A stretch of DNA of 64,000 bases from Halomonas alkalisoli (GCF_021412585.1 NZ_JAKCMI010000024.1:18240-82239); one strand, 5' to 3'; shown: positions 38,117-49,416, counted from the stretch's first letter. Numbers and translations: made by a program. Notes: generated from the sequence alone by a model not told the origin.

Positions 38117-38555
38117 CTACCTATCCGCACCCATATACTTGACCCTGCGGTAGAACACCACGAGAGGTCCCCCGCCCAGCATCATGCCCAGGCCCGCGAC
38201 CACGACGACCAAGGCGTCATAGGCCACGGTGCCGGACGTAGAGTACACCCCCACCAACACGCCGACGTGGCGCACCACCAGATAGACGCCAATCAGGAAG
38301 GTACCGGCCCGCACCAGGTCGTCATCCTTGACACGAACCTCGCCATCGCCATGCAGCCAGGCGGCCGGCGAAGCACCACAGCAATACGCCGCCCAGCATC
38401 GGCACGGCCACCGTAGCAATCAGCATCGGTAACACCGCGACAGACCAGAACTCGCTGCCCATGGGCCCTAACAGCGCTGGTAGCACCGAGAACAGCGTCT
38501 TCAGAAAGAGGTAAAGGCCCAGCACTCGGATCAGCAGGATGGAAAAGGGCTTCAT
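38117..38555 (-). pseudogene. Frameshifted small membrane protein gene
   Basis: Two overlapping minus-strand frames together encode one continuous membrane protein. An N-terminal half from 38555 (MKPFSILLIRVLGLYLFLKT) has a good GGGAGACGCC site but stops at 38322. The C-terminal half ends in VVFYRRVKYMGADR at 38117 with no start of its own. Both halves are hydrophobic and join near 38345-38360 if one extra base is skipped. No family is recognised. It is 12 bases downstream of the next gene, suggesting a former two-gene operon. Sequencing error could also explain the shift. Confidence 0.6.
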
Positions 38556-38567
38556 GGCGTCTCCCGG

Positions 38568-38921
38568 TTATTCTGCCGCCTCATCGTCGACGATGGGCGT
38601 ACCCAGCGTATCGATCATCATGCTGTGACACTCGACCTCAAACCACTCATCGAAACGTTTCAGGGTACGCTTTGGCCAAAGCGAAGGGACGGTGTACCAC
38701 GCCTCCAGCTCCGACTCGAACAGGTTGCGCCAGTTGGCCTTGACCCACCGCCTGACCTCCTCGGGCGATTCGGATACCTCATCGCTCACCAGGTAGACGA
38801 TGCGGTCGTGGTTGACCTCTTCCGCGGTGACTGGGCTGCCCCCCGGCGAGGGATCGGCATCGTTGATCCACTGCACGGCAGGGGCCTTGTAGCGCAGTAA
38901 TAGAGCTGATCGATTCAACAT
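38568..38921 (-). CDS. Hypothetical protein
   Basis: The 117-residue protein has an ATG at 38921 preceded by AGGGGAGGG, an excellent ribosome-binding site. It is acidic overall, with hydrophobic stretches near the start (LNRSALLLRYKAPAVQWIND) and Trp residues at RRWVKANWRN. I do not recognise a domain. Its neighbour downstream is the frameshifted membrane gene and upstream is the restriction-system remnant. Confidence 0.6.
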   Translation of the reverse strand: MLNRSALLLRYKAPAVQWINDADPSPGGSPVTAEEVNHDRIVYLVSDEVSESPEEVRRWVKANWRNLFESELEAWYTVPSLWPKRTLKRFDEWFEVECHSMMIDTLGTPIVDDEAAE

Positions 38922-38969
38922 AGGTTTTCCCTCCCCTCCATTCGACAGGTTGATTTCTAGATATGGCGA

Positions 38970-39111
38970 CTAGCCTGTCGTTTCCGCTGCACTCTTCTTC
39001 CGCCGCCGGTCCGCGGGCTTCTGCCTGGCCTTCTCCACCTTGATCCGCGCCAGCAGCGCTTCGGCGGAAACAGAGGTTCCACAGCTTCTGGACGATATCG
39101 TTCTGGGTCAT
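38970..39111 (-). pseudogene. Fused remnant of type I restriction genes: hsdM head joined to hsdS tail
   Basis: The gene starts at 39111 with MTQNDIVQKLWNLC, the near-invariant beginning of HsdM methyltransferases. After residue 14 the frame diverges from HsdM. In the +1 frame the sequence continues SAEALLARIKVEKARQ, then a basic run and a TAG at 38970-38972. This resembles the C-terminus of HsdS specificity subunits. An internal deletion from early hsdM to late hsdS, near 39070, best explains this. The hsdM start is coupled (ATGA) to the upstream fic stop, as in intact hsd-fic operons. Confidence 0.7.
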
Positions 39112-40268
39112 GAGGGGTCCTGATTGAGAATGTCGATATAGGCACGGTAGGCGTAGATTCGATTACGCTTCTGCCCGGTAAGCTCGTTAACGATCCCGAA
39201 CTCTTTTTCCAATGCGGTGAGCAACTTGCCGACTGTCGCAGGTGTCAGACCCGTGCGCTGGCGTAGATGATTGATATTGGCGATGGGTTGCTGGAATAGC
39301 GCATCCAACAAGAGGCCTGCCGAGCCGGCTTGGCGACCCAGCTCTGCCAGGCGGGCCTTGTCCTGCTCCCGCAGCTGGTTGAGTTGCTGGGCAGTGGCCA
39401 CTGCCTGAGTGGCTGTATGGGCAACGGCATCCACGAAGAACAGTAACCAGGCTTCCCAGTCTCCGGTCACACGTACTTGCTGCAACCGCTCGTAGTAGGT
39501 CTGGCGATACTTCTTGAAGAACACCGAAAGGTAAAGCAGCGGTTCATGGAGGATGCCTGCCTCGACCATGATCAGCGGTATCAACAGCCGTCCTAACCGC
39601 CCGTTGCCATCCATGAAGGGGTGGATGGTCTCGAACTGTACATGGGTCAGTGCTGCCTTGATAAGCGGGTCGGTGGATTCGGGAATGTCGTTGACGAACC
39701 CCTCAAGCGCCGACCAGCAATCTGCAATGTGCTGAGGTGGTGGCGGGACAAAAACTGCTTCATCGGGGCGGTGCCCTCCCAGCCATACCTGATTGCTGCG
39801 AAATTCACCCGGCCCACGGTTGATACCACGCCCCGACGTCATCAGCGCGGCATGCATCTCCATGACTAGCCGATGGCTGATGGGAAAGCCCTCACGGATA
39901 CGCTGCACGCCCAAGGTCAAGGCGTTCACGTAGCAGGAGACCTCCTGCACGTCGTCCATGGGCACCCCCGGCATGCCCTCCATCTCGTAGAGCATCAAAT
40001 CGCTGAGCGACGATTGAGTGCCCTCGATCTGAGACGACATGACCGCCTCCTTGCGCACATAGCTATAGAGGAAGAGTGAGGCATCGGGCAGCAAGGTGCT
40101 GATGGCATCGAGACGCCCCAGCGCCAGCATCGCGTGGCTGAGACGGTTCTGCAGTTTGCCGTCCAGCACCAAGGGCGGCCGAGGCGGCAGTGGGTCGGGA
40201 ATGAACGCCTGGCAGCGTACCCCTCCGGCAATGGTGTCTACGTAGTGGCCTGTCAATCCGCGATCCAT
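39108..40268 (-). CDS. Fic-family protein (class II, AMP-transferase fold)
   Basis: The 386-residue protein has the Fic core HPFMDGNGRLGR (catalytic His216) and an N-terminal inhibitory motif SSQIEG (Ser78, Glu82, Gly83), so it is probably self-inhibited. The C-terminal 80 residues form a winged-helix-like region (LLDALFQQPIANINHLRQRTGL) near residues 305-350, suggesting DNA binding or regulation. Fic enzymes usually transfer AMP to protein hydroxyls. The ATG at 40268 has AGGTGG upstream. A GTG at 40277 is possible. The gene overlaps the hsdM remnant by four bases. Confidence 0.92.
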   Translation of the reverse strand: MDRGLTGHYVDTIAGGVRCQAFIPDPLPPRPPLVLDGKLQNRLSHAMLALGRLDAISTLLPDASLFLYSYVRKEAVMSSQIEGTQSSLSDLMLYEMEGMPGVPMDDVQEVSCYVNALTLGVQRIREGFPISHRLVMEMHAALMTSGRGINRGPGEFRSNQVWLGGHRPDEAVFVPPPPQHIADCWSALEGFVNDIPESTDPLIKAALTHVQFETIHPFMDGNGRLGRLLIPLIMVEAGILHEPLLYLSVFFKKYRQTYYERLQQVRVTGDWEAWLLFFVDAVAHTATQAVATAQQLNQLREQDKARLAELGRQAGSAGLLLDALFQQPIANINHLRQRTGLTPATVGKLLTALEKEFGIVNELTGQKRNRIYAYRAYIDILNQDPS

Positions 40269-40303
40269 GGGCTCCACCTGACCGCTTCGAAAGCGGGCTT
40301 GGG

Positions 40304-40368
40304 TAAAATAGCGTCAGGTCTTATTTTAACTTGAGGGCGAAATTAAAATAAGCGCTGATGTTATTTTA
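40304..40368. promoter_or_regulatory. Two tandem dyads upstream of fic
   Basis: The motif TAAAATA-N11-TATTTTA occurs at 40304-40328 and again at 40344-40368. The spacers have equal length and the copies begin exactly 40 bp apart, close to four helical turns. It lies 36-100 bases upstream of the fic start in an otherwise GC-rich region. The pattern suggests cooperative binding of a dimeric regulator, possibly the winged-helix part of Fic itself or an unidentified protein. Confidence 0.6.
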
Positions 40369-40482
40369 GTTTCGTCACCACTCAGCCACTGACGTGTCAA
40401 TGCCATCGACACACCCCAGGAGCGTGTCGAAGAGATCGCATTTCTTGAACATGTATGGAGATATGTCGATATCCTGGACGAC

Positions 40483-40600
40483 TCAGCTCGCCTCCCATAG
40501 CGGGTCGTCAAGGGCCTCCCGCACCTCATCGAGGTGGTTGCCCAGCACGGCGTCGAGCTGCTTCAGTCCGCCGTGGTCGATCCCGTGCCAGGGGCTGCTC
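40483..40600 (-). pseudogene. Possible tail of a lost gene (HsdR-like C-terminus)
   Basis: Reading the minus strand from about 40600 gives HGGLKQLDAVLGNHLDEVRE and then ALDDPLWEAS before a TGA at 40483-40485, with an in-frame stop just upstream. The pattern GGL..LDAV.G..LDE...AL resembles the C-terminal end of type I restriction HsdR proteins. This is weak and rests on recall of the family only. Apart from this, the dyads and the downstream hairpin, the stretch 40269-40698 shows no gene. Confidence 0.3.
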
Positions 40601-40633
40601 TACCGGCAGTTTTCTACTGGTTTCAAAATGACA

Positions 40634-40661
40634 AAGGCCGAGTGACACTTCACTCGGCCTT
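40634..40661. terminator. Hairpin flanking the restriction remnant
   Basis: AAGGCCGAGTGA-CACT-TCACTCGGCCTT (12-bp perfect stem), with T-rich flanks on both strands, is a probable bidirectional terminator. Confidence 0.75.
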
Positions 40662-40698
40662 CATTCTATCTATCGGCCTCCAGGCCCTGACGCTCTCA

Positions 40699-40947
40699 TC
40701 AAGGCGATGCATGCCTGTCCGGTGGCGCTGAGCTTCCATCTGTCAGACAGTGCCTTGCTACCTGGGCGCAGACCCAGAAAATTCCGGCAAGTATGATAAA
40801 GAACAGGCTGCCTGAGACAAGATTCCAGCTTATGGGCTGTTGATCGATAGCAATCAGATAGACCAGGCCAGCCATCAGAGCGAAAAGCACAACGATGGCT
40901 GCTGCCCAAAAGAGAAAGTACAAGGCTATTCCCAGCTTATTCAGCAT
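40699..40947 (-). CDS. Small two-helix membrane protein
   Basis: The 82-residue protein has two strongly hydrophobic helices (ALYFLFWAAAIVVLFALMAGLVYL and LFFIILAGIFWVCAQVA) and a short polar C-terminus. No family is recognised. The ATG at 40947 has GAGGAG at good spacing. An ATG two codons earlier would be too close to that site. It lies between the restriction remnant and katG, on the same strand as katG. Confidence 0.6.
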   Translation of the reverse strand: MLNKLGIALYFLFWAAAIVVLFALMAGLVYLIAIDQQPISWNLVSGSLFFIILAGIFWVCAQVARHCLTDGSSAPPDRHASP

Positions 40948-41028
40948 GCCCATCTCCTCAATCTGCTCAAGGATTCACATTCAGCATAGACCATGTCGGT
41001 GACCTCCCTGGCAGCTCCCTTTCAGATT

Positions 41029-41054
41029 AAAAAAGCGCCCCGTTGCCGGGGCGC
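41029..41054 (-). terminator. Intrinsic terminator after katG
   Basis: GCGCCCCG-TTGC-CGGGGCGC (41035-41054) is followed on the minus strand by six T residues, 27 bases past the katG stop. Confidence 0.93.
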
Positions 41055-41080
41055 CTCTGCCACCTGTCGTTCGACCACGA

Positions 41081-43629
<2,549 letters not shown>

Positions 43630-44787
43630 ATGACAGCGGCTGAGCTGCTCGAACGCTTGGTGGGCTTTGCCACCGTTTCGCGGGATTCCAATCTCGAGCT
43701 GATCCGCTTCGTCGAAGAGTATCTGACGCAACACGATGTCGAGCACTGGCGGATCACCAACGATGACGGCAGCAAGGCCAACCTGCTGGCGCGCCTCGGT
43801 CCGGCGGTGGAAGGCGGCGTGGTGTTGTCGGGACATACCGACGTGGTGCCGGTGGACGGTCAACCGTGGTCTACCGACCCGTTCGAACTCGTCGACAAGG
43901 GTGATGGCCGCCTCTACGGACGCGGCACCTGCGACATGAAGGGTTTCATCGCCTGTGCCCTGGCGGAGGTGCCTAACTGGGTACGGCAGGACCTCGCGAG
44001 ACCGATCTACCTGGCCTTCTCCTATGACGAGGAGGTTGGCTGCATCGGTGCGCCGCGCATGATCGAACGGCTGATGGCCGACCACCCCCGCCCCGCAGCA
44101 GTGATCGTCGGCGAGCCGACCTTGATGCAGCCGGTGGTGGCCCACAAGGGCGCCACCAACCTGCGCACCACGGTGACCGGCCGCGCCTCGCACTCCAGCC
44201 AGGTCGACCAGGGCGTCTCGGCGATCCATGTGGCCGCACGACTGGTCACCAGGATCGAGGACGTGATGGCCGAACTGCGCGCCGAAGGACGCATCGACGA
44301 GGCCTTCAACGTCGCCCACTCCAGCCTGCACGTGGGCAAGATCGCCGGCGGCACCGCCATCAACATCATGGCCCGCGAATGTACCTTCGAGTGGGAAATT
44401 CGCCACCTGCCCCAGGACCGCTTCGAAGACCTGATCGGCCGCGTGAACGCCTACGCCGCCGAGCTAGAGGCCGAAATGCAGGCCAAGGCTCCCGAGACGA
44501 GCATCGTCACCGAGGCGCTCAACGTCACGGTGCCGGCGCTGGCCGACGACAACAACGCCGAGGTACTCGCCCTGTGCTGCGAACTGCTCGGTGAGCGGCC
44601 CAGCGGCGCGGTGGCCTACGCTACCGAGGCCGGTCAGTTCCAGCGCGAGGGGCTGCCCACCGTGATCTGCGGTCCCGGCAGCATCGCCCAGGCCCACCAG
44701 CCCGACGAGTACATCGAGAGCGAACAGCTTGCGGCAGGGAGCGAGTTCATGCGGGCCCTGGGCAAGCGTTTAGCTGCTCGGACCTGA
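43630..44787 (+). CDS. argE: M20-family peptidase, acetylornithine deacetylase (ArgE) type
   Basis: The 385-residue di-zinc hydrolase has ligand His69 in SGHTDVVPVDG, Asp in GRGTCDMKG near residue 100, and the EE pair in YDEEVGC near residue 134. The dimerisation insert spans roughly residues 175-290. It matches ArgE, which removes the acetyl group from N-acetylornithine in arginine synthesis. Related deacetylases of the same length exist, so the exact substrate is inferred. GGACAGGAGAG precedes the ATG. Confidence 0.85.
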   Translation: MTAAELLERLVGFATVSRDSNLELIRFVEEYLTQHDVEHWRITNDDGSKANLLARLGPAVEGGVVLSGHTDVVPVDGQPWSTDPFELVDKGDGRLYGRGTCDMKGFIACALAEVPNWVRQDLARPIYLAFSYDEEVGCIGAPRMIERLMADHPRPAAVIVGEPTLMQPVVAHKGATNLRTTVTGRASHSSQVDQGVSAIHVAARLVTRIEDVMAELRAEGRIDEAFNVAHSSLHVGKIAGGTAINIMARECTFEWEIRHLPQDRFEDLIGRVNAYAAELEAEMQAKAPETSIVTEALNVTVPALADDNNAEVLALCCELLGERPSGAVAYATEAGQFQREGLPTVICGPGSIAQAHQPDEYIESEQLAAGSEFMRALGKRLAART

Positions 44788-44845
44788 GCGTTCCCGCGAC
44801 GTAGAGACGGATTGCGAACCTCCATTCTTTCAAGAGGTACCCCGC

Positions 44846-45346
44846 ATGGCGAAGCGCAGGAGCAAGCGTCAAAAGCCGACAGCCTCAGCACGCAAGCCCC
44901 ATGCCCGCGCCCCACGGCGCTTCAGCCCTCGCCGCCTGGTGCGCGGCGTCCTGATCGCCCTGGCGATCCTCGCCGTACCGGTGACCTGGCTAATCCTCGA
45001 GGAGCGCCAGGCACGCGCGCTGGCCGACCTGAGCGTGATCGGCAACGGCGAGCCGGTGGCGGTGCAGGTCTTCGACCAGGGCTGCCCCGACTGTCGCCGG
45101 CTGCGCGACAACGCCGAGCAGGCGCTGGCCAATATCGAACGACCACCGGCCTGGCGCGTGGTGAACATCAACAGCTCCCAGGGGCGACGATTCGCCGGTG
45201 AGCAACTGGTCGACCACGTCACCATCGTGCTGTTCAACGGACGGGGCGAGCGCACCGACGTGATACGGGGAGTTGCCAGTGTCGGCGAACTGGAGACCGC
45301 CTTTAGTGACCTGGGCAGGAACGCAAGAGCTCGCCGGGAACGCTAG
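44846..45346 (+). CDS. Membrane-anchored thioredoxin-like protein
   Basis: The 166-residue protein has a very basic 30-residue start, one transmembrane helix (VLIALAILAVPVTWLIL) and a periplasmic thioredoxin-like domain with CPDC (Cys80, Cys83) and a cis-Pro-type region near VDHVTIVLF. Such domains usually act in disulfide exchange. No partner is obvious. AGAGGT precedes the ATG. It follows the M20 gene by 58 bases and converges with the lactonase gene, whose stop shares the CTAG at 45343-45346. Confidence 0.7.
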   Translation: MAKRRSKRQKPTASARKPHARAPRRFSPRRLVRGVLIALAILAVPVTWLILEERQARALADLSVIGNGEPVAVQVFDQGCPDCRRLRDNAEQALANIERPPAWRVVNINSSQGRRFAGEQLVDHVTIVLFNGRGERTDVIRGVASVGELETAFSDLGRNARARRER

Positions 45347-46236
45347 GCTCCAAAGCTGGGCTCGGCAAGCCCTTCCACGCCGGCTTTCATCTGTAGCAGG
45401 CTGCCTGCCAGGGGCCAGCGCGCCTTGCCCTCGGCATCCAGATGCTGAGTGGCGGTGGTGATGTAGAGCGTGCTCAGGTCAGGCCCACCGAAGGCCACCA
45501 TGGTGGGATGCGGGCACGGCACCTCGTGCTCCGCCATCAGTTCGCCCTCCGGCGAGAATCGCACGACACGACCGCCGCCGTAGAGCGCGCTCCAGTAGCA
45601 CCCTTGGCTATCCACCGCTGCACCGTCGGGCACGCCGGGCAATCCCAGCGCCTCCAGGTCGACCCAAGTCTCTTCCTCCCCCAGCGTGCCGCTATCGACG
45701 TCGAAGGGGTAGCGCAGGATTCGTCGGGTCAGCGAGTCGGTATGGTAGAGCCAGCGCCGGTCGGGGCTGAAGGCGAGCCCGTTGGATATGCCGATTCCAG
45801 TCAGTCGTTGCGTGAGCTCACCGCGGTCAAAGCAGTAGAGCGCCGCCGTGGGGCTCGCCTCGTCGGCGGCGATGGTACCTACCCACAGGCGGCCCGCAGC
45901 ATCGCAGCGGCCGTCGTTGAAGCGGTTGCCCCGCCCTGCCTGCCACCCTTCGGGCCTCTCTTTCTCCCACTCAGGGTTGTCGGCCAGTCGCTCGGGCTCA
46001 CCCTCCGCGGCCAGGCGCAGGATGCCCGACGTGGCGGCGGCCACCAGCCCCGAGTCGGCAATCGCCACGCAGCCCACTTTCTCGCCAAGCTCGGTGCGAG
46101 TCGGGGCAGCCCCATCCTGGGGTCGCCAGGCGTAGACATGGCCGTTGTTGATATCGGCCCAGTAGAGGGTCTGGCGTGCCACCGACCACACCGGGCTCTC
46201 GCCCAGGCTCATGTCGAGTTCGACCGCCACCGTCAT
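45343..46236 (-). CDS. SMP-30/gluconolactonase-family lactonase
   Basis: The 297-residue six-bladed propeller hydrolyses sugar lactones to aldonic acids. Metal ligands are visible: Glu in LGESPVW (residue about 13), Asn in RGNRFNDGRCD, Asn in GISNGLAFSPD, and Asp in GVPDGAAVD. The start at 46236 follows AGGAGAACGCG. It is the last gene of an eight-gene minus-strand operon. It plausibly acts after the sugar dehydrogenase of that operon, hydrolysing the lactone for dehydration. Confidence 0.92.
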   Translation of the reverse strand: MTVAVELDMSLGESPVWSVARQTLYWADINNGHVYAWRPQDGAAPTRTELGEKVGCVAIADSGLVAAATSGILRLAAEGEPERLADNPEWEKERPEGWQAGRGNRFNDGRCDAAGRLWVGTIAADEASPTAALYCFDRGELTQRLTGIGISNGLAFSPDRRWLYHTDSLTRRILRYPFDVDSGTLGEEETWVDLEALGLPGVPDGAAVDSQGCYWSALYGGGRVVRFSPEGELMAEHEVPCPHPTMVAFGGPDLSTLYITTATQHLDAEGKARWPLAGSLLQMKAGVEGLAEPSFGA

Positions 46237-46294
46237 CGCGTTCTCCTGCATGCCGTCATCCCTTATGTCATTTGCGGTCTCATCGGCCGAGCCG

Positions 46295-47182
46295 TCATCG
46301 ATTCGCCTCAGCCAGGCAGAAGCACCACTGCTGTCTCAGGCTCTGGCCTCGCTGCAGCTCCACCAACCCATGGGCCATCGGGTCTGGGAAGTGATGGGCA
46401 TCGACGTCGTGACTTACCGGCTCGAAGCAGAAGAAGTCGGCGTTCTCCCCCGGCGAGAAGAGGAGATAGCGCGACAGGTTGGGCAGCGTAGTGACGTCGA
46501 GGGCAATGCCGCGCTCGGGCCAGTTGAGCAGCGCTTGCCCATTCCAGCCGGTAAAGAGGTTGTCGATCCGGCCTGCGGGGAGCGAAGCGGCCACGGAATA
46601 AGACCAGGGATCGCCCGCCTCCAGGCGGCGCCAGCGCGTCGGCAACTGCTCGGCACCGACCTCCCAGACGCCGTCGGCCAGCGCCTCGAGGCGCACGTCG
46701 GCGCTGCGTGGAAACCAGGGATGCAAGCCCAGGCCGTAAGGGGCGGGGATATCACCAAGATGAGTCAGCATCAGTTCAACCGTCAGGCTCCCCTCCTCCA
46801 GGCGATACCTGAGTACCGCACGATAGTCGAAGGGTGGCTGCCAGGAGGAGCAGAGGCCTAGTCGCAGCTCGGTCAGCCCCTGGTGCTCGACCTGCCAGGG
46901 CCGTTGCCAGCCATCACCGTGGATCGGTAACGGCTCTCCCACCAGGTTGGCTGCGAGTGGATAGTGTCGCCCCCGCCAGTCGAAGCCACCGCCGGAGATA
47001 CGATTGGACCAGGGCAGCAGCGGGTAGAGGCCCATCTTGTTGGGGTCGTGGTCCGCCTCGCTGCCGGGGCGGAACAGCGGCAATGGGCCGGCCGCTGTCA
47101 GGGCGTCGAAACGCACTACGCATCCTCCCAGCTCAGGCGCCACTACCAGCCGCAGCCGCCCATTGTCGAGCCGAATAGCCAT
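46295..47182 (-). CDS. Aldose 1-epimerase (mutarotase) family
   Basis: The 295-residue beta-sandwich protein has PIHGDGWQRPW (first catalytic His) near residue 90 and GLGLHPWFPR (second His) near residue 165, with the catalytic Glu in the C-terminal third. It interconverts alpha and beta anomers before dehydrogenase action. The ATG at 47182 comes two bases after the oxidoreductase stop, so the genes are coupled. A longer upstream open frame lies entirely inside that oxidoreductase gene. Confidence 0.9.
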   Translation of the reverse strand: MAIRLDNGRLRLVVAPELGGCVVRFDALTAAGPLPLFRPGSEADHDPNKMGLYPLLPWSNRISGGGFDWRGRHYPLAANLVGEPLPIHGDGWQRPWQVEHQGLTELRLGLCSSWQPPFDYRAVLRYRLEEGSLTVELMLTHLGDIPAPYGLGLHPWFPRSADVRLEALADGVWEVGAEQLPTRWRRLEAGDPWSYSVAASLPAGRIDNLFTGWNGQALLNWPERGIALDVTTLPNLSRYLLFSPGENADFFCFEPVSHDVDAHHFPDPMAHGLVELQRGQSLRQQWCFCLAEANR

Positions 47183-47183
47183 A

Positions 47184-48347
47184 CTAGAAGTCCACCCAGA
47201 TGCCCCCTGCCGAGGAAGATTCCAGCGCGCGGGTGATGAACACCAGCCCATCGACACCATCGGCGACCCCTGGAGTACCGGTTGCCAGCGCCTCCGGTTC
47301 CCGACCGCTCTCGCGCGCCCGGATCTGCTCGGCAAAGTCGCTGTAGAGCTGTGCAAATGCTTCCAGGTAGCCCTCGGGATGCCCCGGTGGAATGCGTGCC
47401 GCCCCCAGTGCCGCGGCCCCCAGGTCGGGACCGTTTCGGGTCAGTGTTCGCGGCGGCTCGCCCAGCGGCGAATGCACCAGCCGATTGGGCTCCTCCTGGC
47501 ACCACTCAAGCCCCCCGCGACTGCCGTAGACGCGCAGCCGCAGACCGTTCTCGTTGCCCGGGGAAACCTGGCTCGACCACAGCATGCCTCGGGCGCCGCC
47601 CTTGAAGCGCAGCATCATGTGGACGTTATCGTCCAGCGCCCGCCCCTCCACGAAAGTATGCAGATCCGCGGCCAGGGCCTGGGGTTCCAGGCCGGTGACG
47701 AAGCGCACCAGGTTATAGGCATGGGTTCCGATATCCCCCAGACATCCTGCCGGACCGCTGCGCTTGGGGTCCGTTCGCCATTCGGCCTGCTTGACGCCGC
47801 TATCCTCCAGGCGCGTGGAGAGCCAGTCCTGGGGGTATTCGACCTGAATCACGCGCAGCTCGCCCAGCTCACCATTGGCCACCATCTCACGGGCCTGGCG
47901 CACCAGCGAGTAGCCGGTGTAGTTGTGGGTCAGGCCGAAGAACCGACCGCTGCGTTCGACCAGTTCCGCCAGCGCCCGGGCTTCCTCCAGGGTCGTGGTC
48001 ATCGGCTTGTCACAGATGACATGGATGCCTGCTTCGAGGAAGCACTTGGCAACTTCGAAGTGAACATGATTCGGTGTGACGATGGCGACCACATCGATGC
48101 CATCGTCACGCTGGCTTTCCGCCTCGGCCATGGCGCGGTAGTCCGGATAGGCGCGATCCGGCGCCACGTGCAGTTCCGCTGCAGAGGCGCGGCTGCGATC
48201 GGCATCGGAGGCGAAGGCACCGGCGACCAGCTCGTAGTGGTCATCCAGCCGTGCCGCCATGCGGTGCACGCCGCCGATGAAGGCGCCCTGGCCGCCACCG
48301 ACCATGCCCAGGCGCAGCCGGCGGGACGTATCCTGTTGTTGGCTCAT
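47184..48347 (-). CDS. Gfo/Idh/MocA-family oxidoreductase
   Basis: The 387-residue NAD(P)-dependent enzyme begins with the Rossmann loop [17 protein letters not shown]. It has the family motif [12 protein letters not shown] near residue 120 with the catalytic Lys, and [12 protein letters not shown] near residue 205 with the catalytic Asp/His pair. Substrates are typically cyclic polyols or sugars. In this operon it could oxidise the imported sugar or an isomer of it. AAGGAT precedes the ATG. It is 13 bases downstream of the isomerase gene. Confidence 0.92.
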   Translation of the reverse strand: MSQQQDTSRRLRLGMVGGGQGAFIGGVHRMAARLDDHYELVAGAFASDADRSRASAAELHVAPDRAYPDYRAMAEAESQRDDGIDVVAIVTPNHVHFEVAKCFLEAGIHVICDKPMTTTLEEARALAELVERSGRFFGLTHNYTGYSLVRQAREMVANGELGELRVIQVEYPQDWLSTRLEDSGVKQAEWRTDPKRSGPAGCLGDIGTHAYNLVRFVTGLEPQALAADLHTFVEGRALDDNVHMMLRFKGGARGMLWSSQVSPGNENGLRLRVYGSRGGLEWCQEEPNRLVHSPLGEPPRTLTRNGPDLGAAALGAARIPPGHPEGYLEAFAQLYSDFAEQIRARESGREPEALATGTPGVADGVDGLVFITRALESSSAGGIWVDF

Positions 48348-48360
48348 GTCGTTGTATCCT

Positions 48361-49416
48361 TCAGTCGAGGCCCAGCAGGCGGCGGTTGGTCGCCTCGTCG
48401 ACGCCGGCGTCGGCGAAGTCGTCGAAGGCCCGCTCGGTTACCTGGATGATATGGTCGCGAATGAAGGTGGCTCCTTCGCGGGCGCCGACCTCCGGGTGCT
48501 TGAGGCAACACTCCCACTCCAGCACCGCCCAGCCGTGGTAGTCGTTGGCGGCCATCCACGAGAACATCGACTTGAAGTCGACCTGGCCGTCGCCCAGCGA
48601 GCGGAAGCGCCCGGCGCGCTCGGTCCAGGACTGGTAGCCGGAGTAGACGCCCTGCTTGGGGCTGGGATTGAACTCGGCGTCCTTGACGTGAAACATCTGG
48701 ATGTGGTCGCGGTAAACGTCGAGAAAACCCAGGTAGTCGAGCTGCTGCAGGATCAGGTGGCTGGGATCATAGAGAATGTGGCAGCGCGGATGGTGGCCGA
48801 CCCGCTCGAGAAACATCTCGAAGGTAACACCGTCGTGCAGGTCCTCGCCGGGGTGGATCTCGTAGCAGAGGTTGACCCCGGCCTCATCGAAGGCGTCGAG
48901 GATCGGTCGCCAGCGCTTGGCCAGCTCGTCGAAGGCGGCGCCGATCAGCCCCGCCGGGCGCTGCGGCCACGGATAGACATAGGGCCAGGCCAGCGCGCCG
49001 GAAAAGGTGCCGTGGTCGGTCAGGCCCAGGTTCTTCGAGGCCCTGGCGGCCAGCATCAGCTGCTCCACCGCCCACGCCTGGCGGGCCTTGGGGTTGCCGC
49101 GCACCTCGGGTACGGCGAAGCCATCGAACATCTCGTCGTAGGCGGGATGCACGGCCACCAGCTGGCCCTGGAGGTGGGTGGAGAGTTCGGTCAGTGCCAG
49201 GCCATGCTCGGCCAGGGTGCCCTTGATCTCGTCGCAGTAGGTCTGGCTCTCGGCGGCGCGTTTCAGATCGATCAGGCGCGCGTCCCAGCTGGGGATCTGC
49301 ACGCCCTCGTAGCCCAGCCCCGCCGCCCAGCGGGCGATGCTGTCGAGGCTGTTGAAGGGGGGGTCATCTCCGGCAAACTGAGCGAGGAAGATCGCCGGCC
49401 CTTTGATGGTTTGCAT
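48361..49416 (-). CDS. Sugar phosphate isomerase/epimerase (AP-endonuclease-2 fold)
   Basis: The 351-residue TIM-barrel protein has metal-binding residues in CYEIHPGED near residue 195, LYDPSHLILQQ near 225, FHVKDAEFNP near 255 and LEWECCLKHPEVGAREG near 310. This matches the xylose-isomerase-like family that includes many sugar and inositol isomerases. The operon position between binding protein and oxidoreductase suggests action on the imported sugar. The true substrate is unknown. GGAGAG lies before the ATG. Confidence 0.9.
   Translation of the reverse strand: MQTIKGPAIFLAQFAGDDPPFNSLDSIARWAAGLGYEGVQIPSWDARLIDLKRAAESQTYCDEIKGTLAEHGLALTELSTHLQGQLVAVHPAYDEMFDGFAVPEVRGNPKARQAWAVEQLMLAARASKNLGLTDHGTFSGALAWPYVYPWPQRPAGLIGAAFDELAKRWRPILDAFDEAGVNLCYEIHPGEDLHDGVTFEMFLERVGHHPRCHILYDPSHLILQQLDYLGFLDVYRDHIQMFHVKDAEFNPSPKQGVYSGYQSWTERAGRFRSLGDGQVDFKSMFSWMAANDYHGWAVLEWECCLKHPEVGAREGATFIRDHIIQVTERAFDDFADAGVDEATNRRLLGLD

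Noticed and set aside
40326..40529. 67-codon minus-strand frame overlapping the fic dyads
   Set aside because: It runs through operator-like repeats, has no ribosome-binding site, and shows no family.
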